IMG/VR virus record: IMGVR_UViG_3300044648_000098
Coordinates: 1-64,000 of that record
Direction: 5' to 3' (one strand)
DNA length: 64,000 bases
DNA from: a virus
The notes below the pieces were generated by a model. That model was not told where the DNA came from and ran no database searches. It was given only the letters and a program-made list of their open reading frames with translations. This document shows positions 40,560 through 48,833 of the stretch, piece after piece (the stretch's first letter is position 1; every line of letters starts with the position of its first letter). Both the position numbers and the translations under genes were made by a program.

Positions 40560-40588
40560 TTGCACAAGGCTGTAGCGCCCGCTACATT
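40560..40588 (+). promoter_or_regulatory. Rightward early promoter with embedded operator
   Basis: TTGCAC (40560-40565), 17-bp spacer, TACATT (40583-40588). A perfect repressor dyad TGTAGC-GCCC-GCTACA (40571-40586) covers the spacer and the first part of the -10. This is the analogue of lambda pL and drives the plus-strand operon beginning at 40625. Confidence 0.8.
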
Positions 40589-40624
40589 TCTCTCAACGCA
40601 TCAACGAATGCAAGGAGAGAGCAG

Positions 40625-41020
40625 ATGGACACCGCAACGCAAGTCGCCGACCTGGCGCGCATCGAGGCCTACCGCGCGACCCTCCGCGCAATCGACTGGT
40701 CCTACCAGTATTCCGATGACTACACCGAGCACCGCAAGCATGCGGCGCTGATCGAGCAGGCCAAGGCCGAGCAGAAGGTCATCGACTCGGATAAGGCGAT
40801 CTGGAATGAGGTGGCCGCCGCTCGCATTAAGCGCGCGATGGCCGAGCCGGCCGCAGAAGCGCCGGTCCTCCACGACGTGTGGGTCCGCGGCGTCGGCGGT
40901 GTCTACGCCAAGTTCCAGATCACGGCCCCGCCGTCCCAAGCGCTCACCGAAGGCATCCACGCCGCACGAATCAAGTTCCCCGGTCAGTCGGTGAACGTCA
41001 GCGTGAAGGAAGTGCGGTGA
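40625..41020 (+). CDS. First gene of the rightward early operon (unknown)
   Basis: 131 residues, preceded by AAGGAGAG. A helical N-terminal half (about 1-75) and a small beta domain. Its place right after the early promoter is where lambda has N, but it lacks the short Arg-rich motif of N and no function can be assigned. Confidence 0.6.
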   Translation: MDTATQVADLARIEAYRATLRAIDWSYQYSDDYTEHRKHAALIEQAKAEQKVIDSDKAIWNEVAAARIKRAMAEPAAEAPVLHDVWVRGVGGVYAKFQITAPPSQALTEGIHAARIKFPGQSVNVSVKEVR

Positions 41021-41241
41021 GCGCCGGGAAGCACACGCCGGTGCGGCGTCACGTAGAGCGCGTGAAGATCGGTAGCAACACGTATGCGGTTGTCTTCTGT
41101 GCTGACGGCTCTGTGTCTCGCGTCACGTACACGAACGCCGTGCTCGGCCGCAAGCCGCTGCGTCAAGACCTGCCACTTGCGCAACAAGCCATCGCGCTCG
41201 CCCGCGCCGCTATCGCCAAAGCCACTGGGAGCGCGACATGA
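41017..41241 (+). CDS. Small basic hypothetical protein
   Basis: 74 residues from GTG in a GTGA overlap with the previous stop. Basic N-terminus (VRRHVERVKIGSNTY) and a C-terminal Ala-rich helix. Coupled to both neighbours. Unknown. Confidence 0.55.
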   Translation: MSAGKHTPVRRHVERVKIGSNTYAVVFCADGSVSRVTYTNAVLGRKPLRQDLPLAQQAIALARAAIAKATGSAT

Positions 41242-41462
41242 GCGCCGTCTGGTGGTCCGTGGAGTCCGCCACCGGCTACCTCGGCGAGGCCCCGCGCGAC
41301 GGCCTGGAGTGGACCCGGCACGGATACCTCAACCGCCCCGGCCTGTGGCGTGTCGCCATCACCGGATGGGGCGACGCCAACGGCCACCCGGCCGTCATCG
41401 ACGACTTCGGCAACTTGGTGCAGGTGGAAGCCCCGGCACCGCAACTCGGGAGCATGTCATGA
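41238..41462 (+). CDS. Small hypothetical protein
   Basis: 74 residues, Trp/Gly-rich (MSAVWWSVESATGYL ... WRVAITGWGDANG). No recognised domain. ATGA-type overlaps with both neighbouring genes. Confidence 0.55.
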   Translation: MSAVWWSVESATGYLGEAPRDGLEWTRHGYLNRPGLWRVAITGWGDANGHPAVIDDFGNLVQVEAPAPQLGSMS

Positions 41463-42181
41463 ACCTCTTCCAACGCAGCGGCTCGGGCGTCGACCTGGAG
41501 CCACTCATCAACGACGACATGGGTCTGCCGCTCGTGCAGATGCGGCATGCCACCGACAAGCCGCGCATGAAGCCGGTCACGTTGCGCGAGCCGAAGGCAT
41601 GGCAGTGCGGCCAAGGCCGCGGCCCCTTCGTGACCTACAGCGAGGAGCCGACGATGTCCCCGGTCTACCGCCGCTTCATCACCTGCCTCGTGGTCATCCT
41701 GCTGGTGGTGTTCGCCATCAACATCTTCGCCACGGCGCAGGCCCAGACGGTCGGCCTGCACGTCGCCAGCGTGCATGTGCCCAGCCGCGACGGCTACGAC
41801 AACGCCAACGTCGGCGCCTTCTACCGCCACGACAACGGCCTGATGGCGGGCGTGTACCGCAACTCGCTGGGCCGCACCTCGGTTTATGGCGCCTACCAGT
41901 TCCCGGTCGGGCCGATCGACGTGGCTGTCGGGGTGGTCAGTGGCTACAAGCAGCGGTGCTGGACAGAGCAACGCTCAAAGACCGAAGTCTTCAAGGGCGG
42001 CGCGGTCGTCACGAAGACATGGGACGAGCAGCAGTGCAAGGGCACCGGCCGGCACGAGTGGATGCCGATGGTTGTGCCCTCTTACCGCTTCGGCAGCGTC
42101 CTCGGTGTCCACCCGCGCGTGTCCCTCGCCCTTGGCGAGCGCAGCACCGCCATTCACCTCAGCATCGAAAGGGATCTGTGA
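41459..42181 (+). CDS. Membrane-anchored or outer-membrane-like protein
   Basis: 240 codons; a hydrophobic segment YRRFITCLVVILLVVFAINI begins near residue 70 and is followed by ATAQAQT, resembling a signal-peptide cleavage site. The part after it (VGLHVASVHVPSRDGYDN...) alternates like a small beta-barrel of the Opa/PagP size. An internal ATG at 41654 has a good GGAG ribosome site, so the functional product may start there (175 residues) with the first 65 codons belonging to a separate or longer form. Function unknown. Confidence 0.55.
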   Translation: MNLFQRSGSGVDLEPLINDDMGLPLVQMRHATDKPRMKPVTLREPKAWQCGQGRGPFVTYSEEPTMSPVYRRFITCLVVILLVVFAINIFATAQAQTVGLHVASVHVPSRDGYDNANVGAFYRHDNGLMAGVYRNSLGRTSVYGAYQFPVGPIDVAVGVVSGYKQRCWTEQRSKTEVFKGGAVVTKTWDEQQCKGTGRHEWMPMVVPSYRFGSVLGVHPRVSLALGERSTAIHLSIERDL

Positions 42182-42312
42182 TGGAACTCGAACACGAACC
42201 GTCCTACGTGGACCACGGCCTGCGCCGCGTCTTCTGGTGGTCCTACATCGCAGTGGTCACCGTGGCCGCCGCCTCGTTCGCCGCCTACGTTAAGTGGGGG
42301 AGCGCGCTGTGA
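42181..42312 (+). CDS. Small single-span membrane protein
   Basis: 43 residues: MELEHEPSYVDHGLRRVFWW then a hydrophobic segment and KWGSAL. Starts on the last base of the preceding stop and ends in a GTGA overlap with the next gene. Unknown. Confidence 0.6.
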   Translation: MELEHEPSYVDHGLRRVFWWSYIAVVTVAAASFAAYVKWGSAL

Positions 42313-42494
42313 TCGTCCACCTGCTGCGCCTGATCCGCGCATGGCTCATCGACTGGACCGTGCGACAGGACAACGAAGAACTGATGGACCGCTCGCTGGA
42401 TGGCACCGCCTCCGACGCCTGGGCGTGCCACCTCATGAACGACATCAACCGCCGCCGCGATCGGGCTGACGGCCTGCGCACCTCGGCGCGCTGA
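42309..42494 (+). CDS. Small hypothetical protein
   Basis: 61 residues from GTG at 42309 (GTGA overlap). Amphipathic start (IVHLLRLIRAWLIDWTV) and a basic end. No family recognised. Confidence 0.55.
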   Translation: MIVHLLRLIRAWLIDWTVRQDNEELMDRSLDGTASDAWACHLMNDINRRRDRADGLRTSAR

Positions 42495-42517
42495 ACCACA
42501 ACACGGAACGAGAGAGC

Positions 42518-43336
42518 ATGAACGCAACCACCTCCCACGAGACTCTGGAACTGGTCGACGCCAGCCCGGCGCCGAACCGGCCGCCAGCGCTGCAACAGCC
42601 CGGCGCGGTCATCGCACAGCAGACGCCACGTGACCTTCTCGCGCTGGCCGTGCACCAAGGCGCAGCCGTCGAGACGCTCGAGCGGCTCTGGGCCCTTCAG
42701 GTGCAGTTCGAGGAGCGCGAGGCGAAGAAGGCATGCGTCGCCGCGATGGCTGCGTTCAAGACCGAGCCGCTGACCATCTTCAAGCGCAAGGAGGTCGGCT
42801 ACAAGACAAAGGACGGCGACTTCGTCGGCTACAAGCACGCCGAACTCAGCGACGTGACCGACGCAGTCGTGCCAGCCATGGCGAAGCACGGGCTCAGCCA
42901 CCGATGGGACGTGGTGCAGGAACCGAATCGCATCGTCGTGACGTGCATCGTGACGCACAAGGCGGGGCACTCCATGCAGGTGACGATGGACGCGGCGCCG
43001 GACAACTCCGGCAAGAAGAACGCGATCCAGCAGATCGCATCTGCCGTCACCTACCTCCAGCGCTACACGCTTCTCGCTGTCACTGGCATGTCGACCAGCG
43101 GGAACGACGACGACGGCAACAGCGCCGGCAATGGTGAAGGCGCCGGCAACCCGCCGCCCCCGCCTTCTCCTGACACACCGGCCGCATACCCGCAGGAACG
43201 CTTCGAGAAGAACCTGCCGACCTGGCGCAAGACCATCGCCGATGGCGTCAAGACTGCCGACCAAATCATCGCCTTCGTCGAGAGCAAGTCGCCGCTCACC
43301 GACGCCCAGAAGGCCGCCATTCGCAAACCGGAGTAA
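42518..43336 (+). CDS. ERF-family single-strand annealing protein
   Basis: 272 residues. KTEPLTIFKRKEVGYKTKDG, YKHAELSDVTDAVVPAMAKHGLS and AVTYLQRYTLLAVTGM are the conserved core of ERF recombinases (about 78-195). An acidic, Pro-rich linker and a C-terminal helical domain follow. It pairs complementary strands in phage recombination and works with the neighbouring exonuclease. Confidence 0.9.
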   Translation: MNATTSHETLELVDASPAPNRPPALQQPGAVIAQQTPRDLLALAVHQGAAVETLERLWALQVQFEEREAKKACVAAMAAFKTEPLTIFKRKEVGYKTKDGDFVGYKHAELSDVTDAVVPAMAKHGLSHRWDVVQEPNRIVVTCIVTHKAGHSMQVTMDAAPDNSGKKNAIQQIASAVTYLQRYTLLAVTGMSTSGNDDDGNSAGNGEGAGNPPPPPSPDTPAAYPQERFEKNLPTWRKTIADGVKTADQIIAFVESKSPLTDAQKAAIRKPE

Positions 43337-43338
43337 GC

Positions 43339-45093
43339 ATGCAGACCCACCAACTCGTTCAAGGCTCGGCCCCGTGGCACGCGCACCGTCGCAACCACTT
43401 CAACGCGAGCGACGCGCCGGCCATGATGGGCGTGTCGCCCTACAAGACCCGCAGCGAGCTCATCCGCGAACTCGCCACCGGCGTCGGCGCTGAGGTCAGC
43501 CCGGCAACGCAGCGAATCTTCGATGACGGCCACCGCTATGAGGCGCTCGCCCGCCCGCTGGCAGAGGCGATCGTCGGCGAAGACCTCTACCCCGTGGTCG
43601 GGACGAAGGGCAAGCTGTCCGCCTCGTTCGACGGAATCACCATGCTGGAGGACAGCGCCTTCGAGCACAAGAGCTTGAACGACGAGCTCCGCACCGCGAT
43701 GGTCGACGGCTGCACCGGCGCGGACCTCCCGATGGTCTACCAGGTGCAGATGGAACAGCAGTGCATGGTGTCGGGCGCCGACCGCGTTCTGTTCATGGCG
43801 TCGAAGTGGGACGGCGACACGCTGGTGGAAGAGCGTCACTGCTGGTACTCGCCGAACCCCGAGCTGGCCGCCCGCATCGATCTGGGCTGGGAACAACTGG
43901 AGGCCGACGTCGCCGCCTACGTGCCCGAGGCGTTCGCAGAGCGCGTGACGGCCGCAACGCAGGACCACCTGCCCTCGCCCTCGGTGCAACTCACCGGCGC
44001 CCTGGCGGTGGTGTCCAACCTCGCCCCGTTCGGCACCGCGCTGCGCGCCTTCGTGGACAAAATCCCGAAGAAGCCCAGCACCGACCAGGAGTTCGCCGAC
44101 ACCGAGGCGGCGTGCAAGCGGCTGAAGGATGCCGAGGAGCGACTCCAGGCGGCCGAGGACACCGCGCTGGCCGGCATGGCAGACGTCGAGACAATGCGCC
44201 GCACCGTGGCCGAGCTGCGCGACCTCGCGCGCACCACCCGCCTTGCATCGGAGAAGTTGGTCAAGGCACGCAAGGAACAGATCCGGGTCGAGGAGGTGCA
44301 GCGCGGGCACGCCGCGGTGGCCGAGCACCTCGCCGGCCTGCACAAGCGCCTGGGCGGCGCCTACATCAACGGGATGCAGCGGGGCGACTTCGCTGCCGCC
44401 ATCAAGGGCCTGAAGTCACTGGACAGCCTGCGCAACGCGATCGACACCGAGATTGCCGCCGCGAAGATCGAGGCCAACCAGGCCGCAGACCGGATCGACG
44501 CGAACCTCAAGGCCATCGCCGCAGCCGGCGCGGCCCACCTGTTCAACGACCAGCGCACCCTGGTGCTCAAGGCACCGGACGACCTGGCGGCGGTGATCGC
44601 CCAGCGGCTGGCCGCCGAGCAGCAGCGCGTCGAGGCTGAGCGCGAGCGCATCCGGCAACAGGAAGCCGCCCGTCTGGAGCGCGAGGCCAAGATCAAGGCC
44701 GAGGCCGAAGAGCGCGCAGCGGCCGAGGCTGCGCGCCTTGCGGAGCGCAAGCGCCTGGACGAGGAATCCACCGCTCAGCGCGCCGCAGCAGCCGAAGCCG
44801 AAGCACAGCGCGCACCCGAGCCCGCGATGGCGCTCGCCATGCCGCCGGCCGCCGCCTCCACCTCCGTGCCGGTGCGCAGCGAGCCGCCCGCGGAACCCGG
44901 CCGAGTCATCACCACCGGCCAGGTCTGCAAGTGGCTCGGCTTCGACATCACCGGCGCCGTCGGCTTCTTCAAGAGCCTGGGCATTGAGCCCCAGGCCGAA
45001 GGCGGCAAGGGCACGTTCTGGCACGAGTCAGACCTCTCTGCAATCCGCGACGCGCTGATCGTGCGCCTCGCCAACCTGAAAGCACCGCAATGA
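43339..45093 (+). CDS. YqaJ-type exonuclease fused to a coiled-coil and C-terminal domain
   Basis: 584 residues. Residues 1-200 are a lambda-exonuclease/YqaJ nuclease: GSAPWHAHRRNHFNASDAPAM, SASFDGI (Asp98) and FEHKSL (Glu109, Lys111). Residues about 235-470 are Ala/Glu/Arg-rich coiled coil, similar to DUF1351-type phage proteins. The C-terminal 65 residues form a small helical, excisionase-like domain (TGQVCKWLGFDITGAVGFFKSLG). YqaJ proteins are usually 200-330 residues, so this is an extended fusion. Works with the ERF protein next to it. Confidence 0.85.
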   Translation: MQTHQLVQGSAPWHAHRRNHFNASDAPAMMGVSPYKTRSELIRELATGVGAEVSPATQRIFDDGHRYEALARPLAEAIVGEDLYPVVGTKGKLSASFDGITMLEDSAFEHKSLNDELRTAMVDGCTGADLPMVYQVQMEQQCMVSGADRVLFMASKWDGDTLVEERHCWYSPNPELAARIDLGWEQLEADVAAYVPEAFAERVTAATQDHLPSPSVQLTGALAVVSNLAPFGTALRAFVDKIPKKPSTDQEFADTEAACKRLKDAEERLQAAEDTALAGMADVETMRRTVAELRDLARTTRLASEKLVKARKEQIRVEEVQRGHAAVAEHLAGLHKRLGGAYINGMQRGDFAAAIKGLKSLDSLRNAIDTEIAAAKIEANQAADRIDANLKAIAAAGAAHLFNDQRTLVLKAPDDLAAVIAQRLAAEQQRVEAERERIRQQEAARLEREAKIKAEAEERAAAEAARLAERKRLDEESTAQRAAAAEAEAQRAPEPAMALAMPPAAASTSVPVRSEPPAEPGRVITTGQVCKWLGFDITGAVGFFKSLGIEPQAEGGKGTFWHESDLSAIRDALIVRLANLKAPQ

Positions 45094-45239
45094 GCGACCT
45101 GTTCAGCGACCACGGCCTGTTCGACGGCTGGCCGATTGCAACCGCATGCACCGGATGGCTTGCCGCGTTCGTCATCACCTTCGGCCGGGTTATCGGCATC
45201 CCCTTCGCCCACCTGGGCGTGACCATCGGCTTCTTCTGA
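45090..45239 (+). CDS. Small membrane protein
   Basis: 49 residues: MSDLFSDHGLFDGWPIATAC, then a hydrophobic stretch (WLAAFVITFGRVIGIPFA) to the end. ATGA overlap with the exonuclease gene. Unknown. Confidence 0.55.
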   Translation: MSDLFSDHGLFDGWPIATACTGWLAAFVITFGRVIGIPFAHLGVTIGFF

Positions 45240-45704
45240 ATGGACGCGCACATGTTCACTGCTGCACAGAGTCGTGGCTTCGCCGCCGTCGGCCTTCACC
45301 AGCCGAAGTTTGACAGCAACGTCGGCAGCGTGCTCAGGGCGGCGCACTGCTACGGGGCCGCCATCGTCGCGCAGACAGGGCGGCGCTACAGCGGCGCCTC
45401 GACCGACACCACCCGGGCCTATCGGCACCTGCCGCTGCTCAACGTCGACGACCTGTTCGCCGTGGTCCCGCACGACTGCGTGCCGGTGGCCGTTGATCTT
45501 CTGCCGGACGCGCGGGACATCACCACCTACACGCACCCGGAGCGGGCGTTCTACATCTTTGGCCCGGAGGACGGGACGCTTGGCCCCGCCATCACGAGCC
45601 GCTGCCGTGACCGCATCTTCATCCCGACGGCCTTCTGCATGAACCTCGCCACCGCCGTGAGCGTCGTGCTCTACGACCGGCACCTCAAGCAATCACGCGG
45701 CTGA
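45240..45704 (+). CDS. SPOUT (TrmH/SpoU-like) RNA 2'-O-methyltransferase
   Basis: 154 residues, the length of the minimal TrmL type. Motif 1 [17 protein letters not shown] (24-40, with Asn27, Gly29, Arg33), motif 2 FGPEDGTLG (107-115), motif 3 [19 protein letters not shown] (128-146) form the knotted SAM-binding site. TrmL methylates the wobble base of tRNA-Leu; the phage enzyme's RNA target is not known. Starts directly after the previous stop, within the recombination genes. Confidence 0.85.
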   Translation: MDAHMFTAAQSRGFAAVGLHQPKFDSNVGSVLRAAHCYGAAIVAQTGRRYSGASTDTTRAYRHLPLLNVDDLFAVVPHDCVPVAVDLLPDARDITTYTHPERAFYIFGPEDGTLGPAITSRCRDRIFIPTAFCMNLATAVSVVLYDRHLKQSRG

Positions 45705-45724
45705 CCGCGCACACGAGAAACACC

Positions 45725-46264
45725 ATGGCAAGCATCAACAAAGTCATCCTGATCGGCAACCTCGGCCGCGAGCCGGAGGTGCGCTACACCGCCAACGGCG
45801 CGGCCATCTGCAACGTCACGATCGCCACCTCGCGCAACTGGAAGGACAAGACCTCCGGCGAGAAGATGGAAGAAACCGAGTGGCACCGCGTCGTCTTTTA
45901 CGACCGCCTGGCCGAGATCGCCGGCGAGTACATGAAGAAGGGCAAGCCGGTGTACGTCGAGGGCCGCCTCAAGACCCGCAAGTGGACCGACAAGGACGGC
46001 GCCGAGAAGTACACGACGGAAATCATCGCCGACAACATGCAGCTGCTCGGCGGGCGCGATGACGGCGGCGACCGCCAGGAGCGCGCGCCGGCCGCCCGGC
46101 GCACCGCAGCGCCCGCGCCTCGCGCGCAGGGCGGTGGCGGAGGCTCGTCCAGCAAGTCGAGCACCGGCTTCGACGACATGGACGACGACATCCCCTTCGC
46201 CTCGGCCCACGTCGACGACGAGCCGAACCGCACGAGCGCCCGCCGCATGCGCCGCTACGGCTGA
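45725..46264 (+). CDS. ssb: Single-stranded DNA-binding protein
   Basis: 179 residues. OB fold in the first 110 ([39 protein letters not shown]), then a Gly/Ser-rich linker. The acidic tip DDDIPF, normally the very C-terminus that binds partner proteins, lies at 153-158 and is followed by 21 further residues ending in RRMRRYG. Protects single strands in replication and recombination. Confidence 0.9.
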   Translation: MASINKVILIGNLGREPEVRYTANGAAICNVTIATSRNWKDKTSGEKMEETEWHRVVFYDRLAEIAGEYMKKGKPVYVEGRLKTRKWTDKDGAEKYTTEIIADNMQLLGGRDDGGDRQERAPAARRTAAPAPRAQGGGGGSSSKSSTGFDDMDDDIPFASAHVDDEPNRTSARRMRRYG

Positions 46265-46390
46265 ACCAGTTTCGGGCAGCAATCGGACGACATCCCGCGG
46301 GGGCTCTCTCCCTCCTCTCCCCTTCTCCGCGATCGACATTCCGGCCGGCCCTTCGGGGTGCCCCTTTTCCATAACCCACAGGAGATTCAC

Positions 46391-46930
46391 ATGCTGAACA
46401 TCAACGAAGACGACCTGAAGCGGGACATCGTGCACCGCGCTGCCGACCAACTCGTGGACGACGAACACCTGTCGACGCTGGTCGCGAAAGAGGTCAAGTC
46501 CCGGGTCGACAAGCTCTTCATCGACCGCGCCGAGGCGCAGATCTCCGCCGCGATCGACGAGGCGATCAAAGGCGGCTTCGAGCGTGAGTACCAACGCGTC
46601 AACTCCTGGGGCGAGGCCGAGGGCGAGAAGACGAGCATCAAGAAGAGGCTCGACGAGTTGGTCAACGGCTACTGGAACGTCAGTGTCGACAAGTACGGCA
46701 AGCCGGCCACCGGCGGGTACGACCGCGCGATGACCCGGGCCGAATGGCTCATGACTCAGATCTGCGCCAAGGACTTCAGCGACGCCATGAAGCAGAGCGC
46801 GACGGACATGACCGGCGCTCTGAAGGACGGCATGCGCAACCAGATGGCGAAGTTCATGGACGACCTTCTGGGCAGCCTCTTCCACGTGAAGAGCTTGCAG
46901 GACCAGGGCAAGGTCGAGAAGCCCTACTGA
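46391..46930 (+). CDS. Hypothetical helical protein
   Basis: 179 residues with an AGGAG ribosome site. Charged, mostly helical (LNINEDDLKRDIVHRAADQLVD...), with a Lys/Gln-rich C-terminus. Similar proteins are known in phage recombination clusters but no function is recognised. The 126 bases upstream hold only leader sequence. Confidence 0.55.
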   Translation: MLNINEDDLKRDIVHRAADQLVDDEHLSTLVAKEVKSRVDKLFIDRAEAQISAAIDEAIKGGFEREYQRVNSWGEAEGEKTSIKKRLDELVNGYWNVSVDKYGKPATGGYDRAMTRAEWLMTQICAKDFSDAMKQSATDMTGALKDGMRNQMAKFMDDLLGSLFHVKSLQDQGKVEKPY

Positions 46931-46957
46931 GCCACCTTCCAACCAACGGAGTCCCGC

Positions 46958-47086
46958 ATGGACCGCAAAGACGTTGCCCTCGCCGCTGTTGTCGTCGTGC
47001 TCATGTTCTTGTTCCTGGGCGACCCGGACTTGTTCGACGTGCTGCGTGACGCCGCCATGCGGGCCTTCTCCCAACCTGGCGCTTGA
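46958..47086 (+). CDS. Small membrane protein
   Basis: 42 residues: MDRKDVALAAVVVVLMFLFL then an acidic and amphipathic end. One membrane helix. Weak ribosome site (CGGAG). Unknown. Confidence 0.5.
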   Translation: MDRKDVALAAVVVVLMFLFLGDPDLFDVLRDAAMRAFSQPGA

Positions 47087-47111
47087 TCGCCGACACCCAG
47101 GAATCTTCATC

Positions 47112-47369
47112 ATGACCACGCAAGCCCTCTCCGACCTCACCGCCCGCGCCACGCGCGTGATCGCCATCCAGCTGTGCATGGAGCCTGGCGACGTGAAGCC
47201 CGAGTCGAACCTCGAGGCCGATCTGCACATGGACTCGCTCGACGCGGTCGAGGTGGTGATGGCGCTCGAAGACGAGTTCGCTGTCGAGCTGCCCGACGCC
47301 GAGTGCGAGCAACTGGCGACGGTGGCGGATCTGTTCGCGCTGCTGGCGAAGCACGGCGCGACGGCCTGA
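47112..47369 (+). CDS. Acyl carrier protein
   Basis: 85 residues, the standard ACP length. The phosphopantetheine site is DSL (Asp41-Ser42-Leu43) in DLHMDSLDAVEVVMALEDEF, followed by the helix III pattern VELPDAE. Needs a host phosphopantetheinyl transferase. ACPs are rare in phages: possibly it captures host acyl chains, modulates host fatty-acid synthesis or serves an acylation step. No fatty-acid enzyme gene is nearby. Confidence 0.85.
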   Translation: MTTQALSDLTARATRVIAIQLCMEPGDVKPESNLEADLHMDSLDAVEVVMALEDEFAVELPDAECEQLATVADLFALLAKHGATA

Positions 47370-47393
47370 CGCCACCACTACGGAGAGAACCTG

Positions 47394-47708
47394 ATGAGCA
47401 CCCTGAAGCCCTTCTACGTGACGCTGACCTACTCGGCTGTCGTCATGGCGGCAAGCGAGCGCGATGCCGAGCGCGCGGCCGAACGCGACGCATTCGAGAT
47501 CGTGTCGGACCAGGGCGATCCCGCGCTTGACTCGGTGGTGGAGGTAAAGAGCCTCGCGCACCTCAAGCGGCTCGACTCCGCATGGGAGCCTGACTGCTGC
47601 GCGAACGGCGGAGACAAGCCACGCCTGCGCGACGTGTTGCCCGAGGAAGACCCGGCCGAGCGGGACACCAAGACGGTGGACATGTTCGCTGCTGGAGGTG
47701 CCGCATGA
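47394..47708 (+). CDS. Hypothetical early protein
   Basis: 104 residues, preceded by GGAGAG. Start MSTLKPFYVTLTYSAVVMAASERDAER, then a helical acidic end (EEDPAERDTKTVDMF). Overlaps the next gene by ATGA. Not recognised. Confidence 0.55.
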   Translation: MSTLKPFYVTLTYSAVVMAASERDAERAAERDAFEIVSDQGDPALDSVVEVKSLAHLKRLDSAWEPDCCANGGDKPRLRDVLPEEDPAERDTKTVDMFAAGGAA

Positions 47709-47971
47709 CCCCCGACAAGCAGGCCGCCCCCAGCGAGTGGGTGGAGCGGGCGATGGAGGTGGCAGACGATCTGGCGGTTGTAGCTCGCGCAGACGAAGAC
47801 CAGCGCCCAGCAATGGAGGTCCTCCGCGCCCACCTCGAGTCCCGACAGGCCCTGGTGAAGCAGTTGGCCGAGGCTTGCAAGGTGGCGTTCGACCAGACGT
47901 GCTCTGTTGGGCGGCCCAAGGATTGGGAACAGCTTCGCGCCGCCCTGGCGGCCTATCAGGAGAAGACATGA
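47705..47971 (+). CDS. Hypothetical early protein, paralogue A
   Basis: 88 residues. SEWVERAMEVADDL ... LRAHLESR ... LVKQLAEACKVAF is repeated in the C-terminal part of the next gene, as is the junction sequence CAGGAGAAGACATGA. A tandem duplication of one helical module. Function unknown. Confidence 0.55.
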   Translation: MTPDKQAAPSEWVERAMEVADDLAVVARADEDQRPAMEVLRAHLESRQALVKQLAEACKVAFDQTCSVGRPKDWEQLRAALAAYQEKT

Positions 47972-48504
47972 AAACCTACCCTGACATTGACCCTGAAACG
48001 CTCGGGACGCACTACGAAAAGCACATCGTGGCGATGACCGTTGAACGCCTGGAGAGCAAGGCCGATATCGCCACGCAACTTGCCTTGCGGGATCAGGAGA
48101 TTGAACGTCTGCGCGACACCATCGCACTCATCGGTACCGAGCCGGTGGCGGACGGGGACTACTACAGCGAAGAGGCTGCCGACATCGAGCAGTCGCGCGC
48201 CCGTGCCGCCGACGCCGCGACCGGCGAGTGGGTGGAGCGGGCGGTTTTCCTCGCTGATGAGTATGTCGACGCTGCGCTCGGCCATCACCTGGGCCACCGC
48301 CAGCAAACAGCTCGCCGCGCCCTCCGCTCCCACCTCGAAGCCAAGGAACGGGAGCACCTTGCGACCAAGGCCCTGTTGAAGCAGTTGGCCGAGGCATTGA
48401 AGTACGCACGCCGAATGGTCAAGCCTTCCGAGTGTGACTCTGCCTACATCGACGCCGCCCTGGCGGCCCAGCAACGGTACGTTGCGCTTCAGGAGAAGAC
48501 ATGA
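47968..48504 (+). CDS. Hypothetical early protein, paralogue B
   Basis: 178 residues. Residues about 1-70 are a helical unit with TEPVA; residues 87-178 repeat paralogue A (GEWVERAVFLADEY ... KALLKQLAEALKYAR). DNA of 20 bases around the WVERA codons is identical to paralogue A. Member of the mosaic early-protein group; unknown role. Confidence 0.55.
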   Translation: MKTYPDIDPETLGTHYEKHIVAMTVERLESKADIATQLALRDQEIERLRDTIALIGTEPVADGDYYSEEAADIEQSRARAADAATGEWVERAVFLADEYVDAALGHHLGHRQQTARRALRSHLEAKEREHLATKALLKQLAEALKYARRMVKPSECDSAYIDAALAAQQRYVALQEKT

Positions 48505-48833
48505 GCATGACCGCCGAACGCGCTGCGTATTTTCTGCGCCGCTTTAAGCACGACGAGAAGATGCTGGGCCCGAATGAGCAGGCTGCGCTTGACTTCGCTA
48601 TTGCCGCCCTCGCCACGCAACGGCAAGCCGAGCCGGTGGCCTCTGCCGCCGACGAGGTGACGGATGCGCAGCGAATGTCTTGGTGTAGCGAGCATTTGGT
48701 TGGTGTCTTTCAAGATGTCAGCGAAATGTTCTGCATCACATACCTCAGTTCAGATGGCATTGAGCAAACAACAGAGCGCTTCAACACGCTGCGCCAAGCC
48801 ATCGACGCAGCCATGCAAAAGGACACCAAATGA
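48501..48833 (+). CDS. Hypothetical early protein
   Basis: 110 residues, helical N-terminus with an AEPVA linker, then a SDAQRMSW/CITYLSSDGIE beta-rich part. The AEPVA motif links it to the mosaic early-protein group. Overlaps both neighbours. Confidence 0.5.
   Translation: MSMTAERAAYFLRRFKHDEKMLGPNEQAALDFAIAALATQRQAEPVASAADEVTDAQRMSWCSEHLVGVFQDVSEMFCITYLSSDGIEQTTERFNTLRQAIDAAMQKDTK

Noticed and set aside
40625-41020. Antiterminator N
   Set aside because: Position fits, but the protein lacks a short Arg-rich RNA-binding motif and no boxB-like hairpin was seen.
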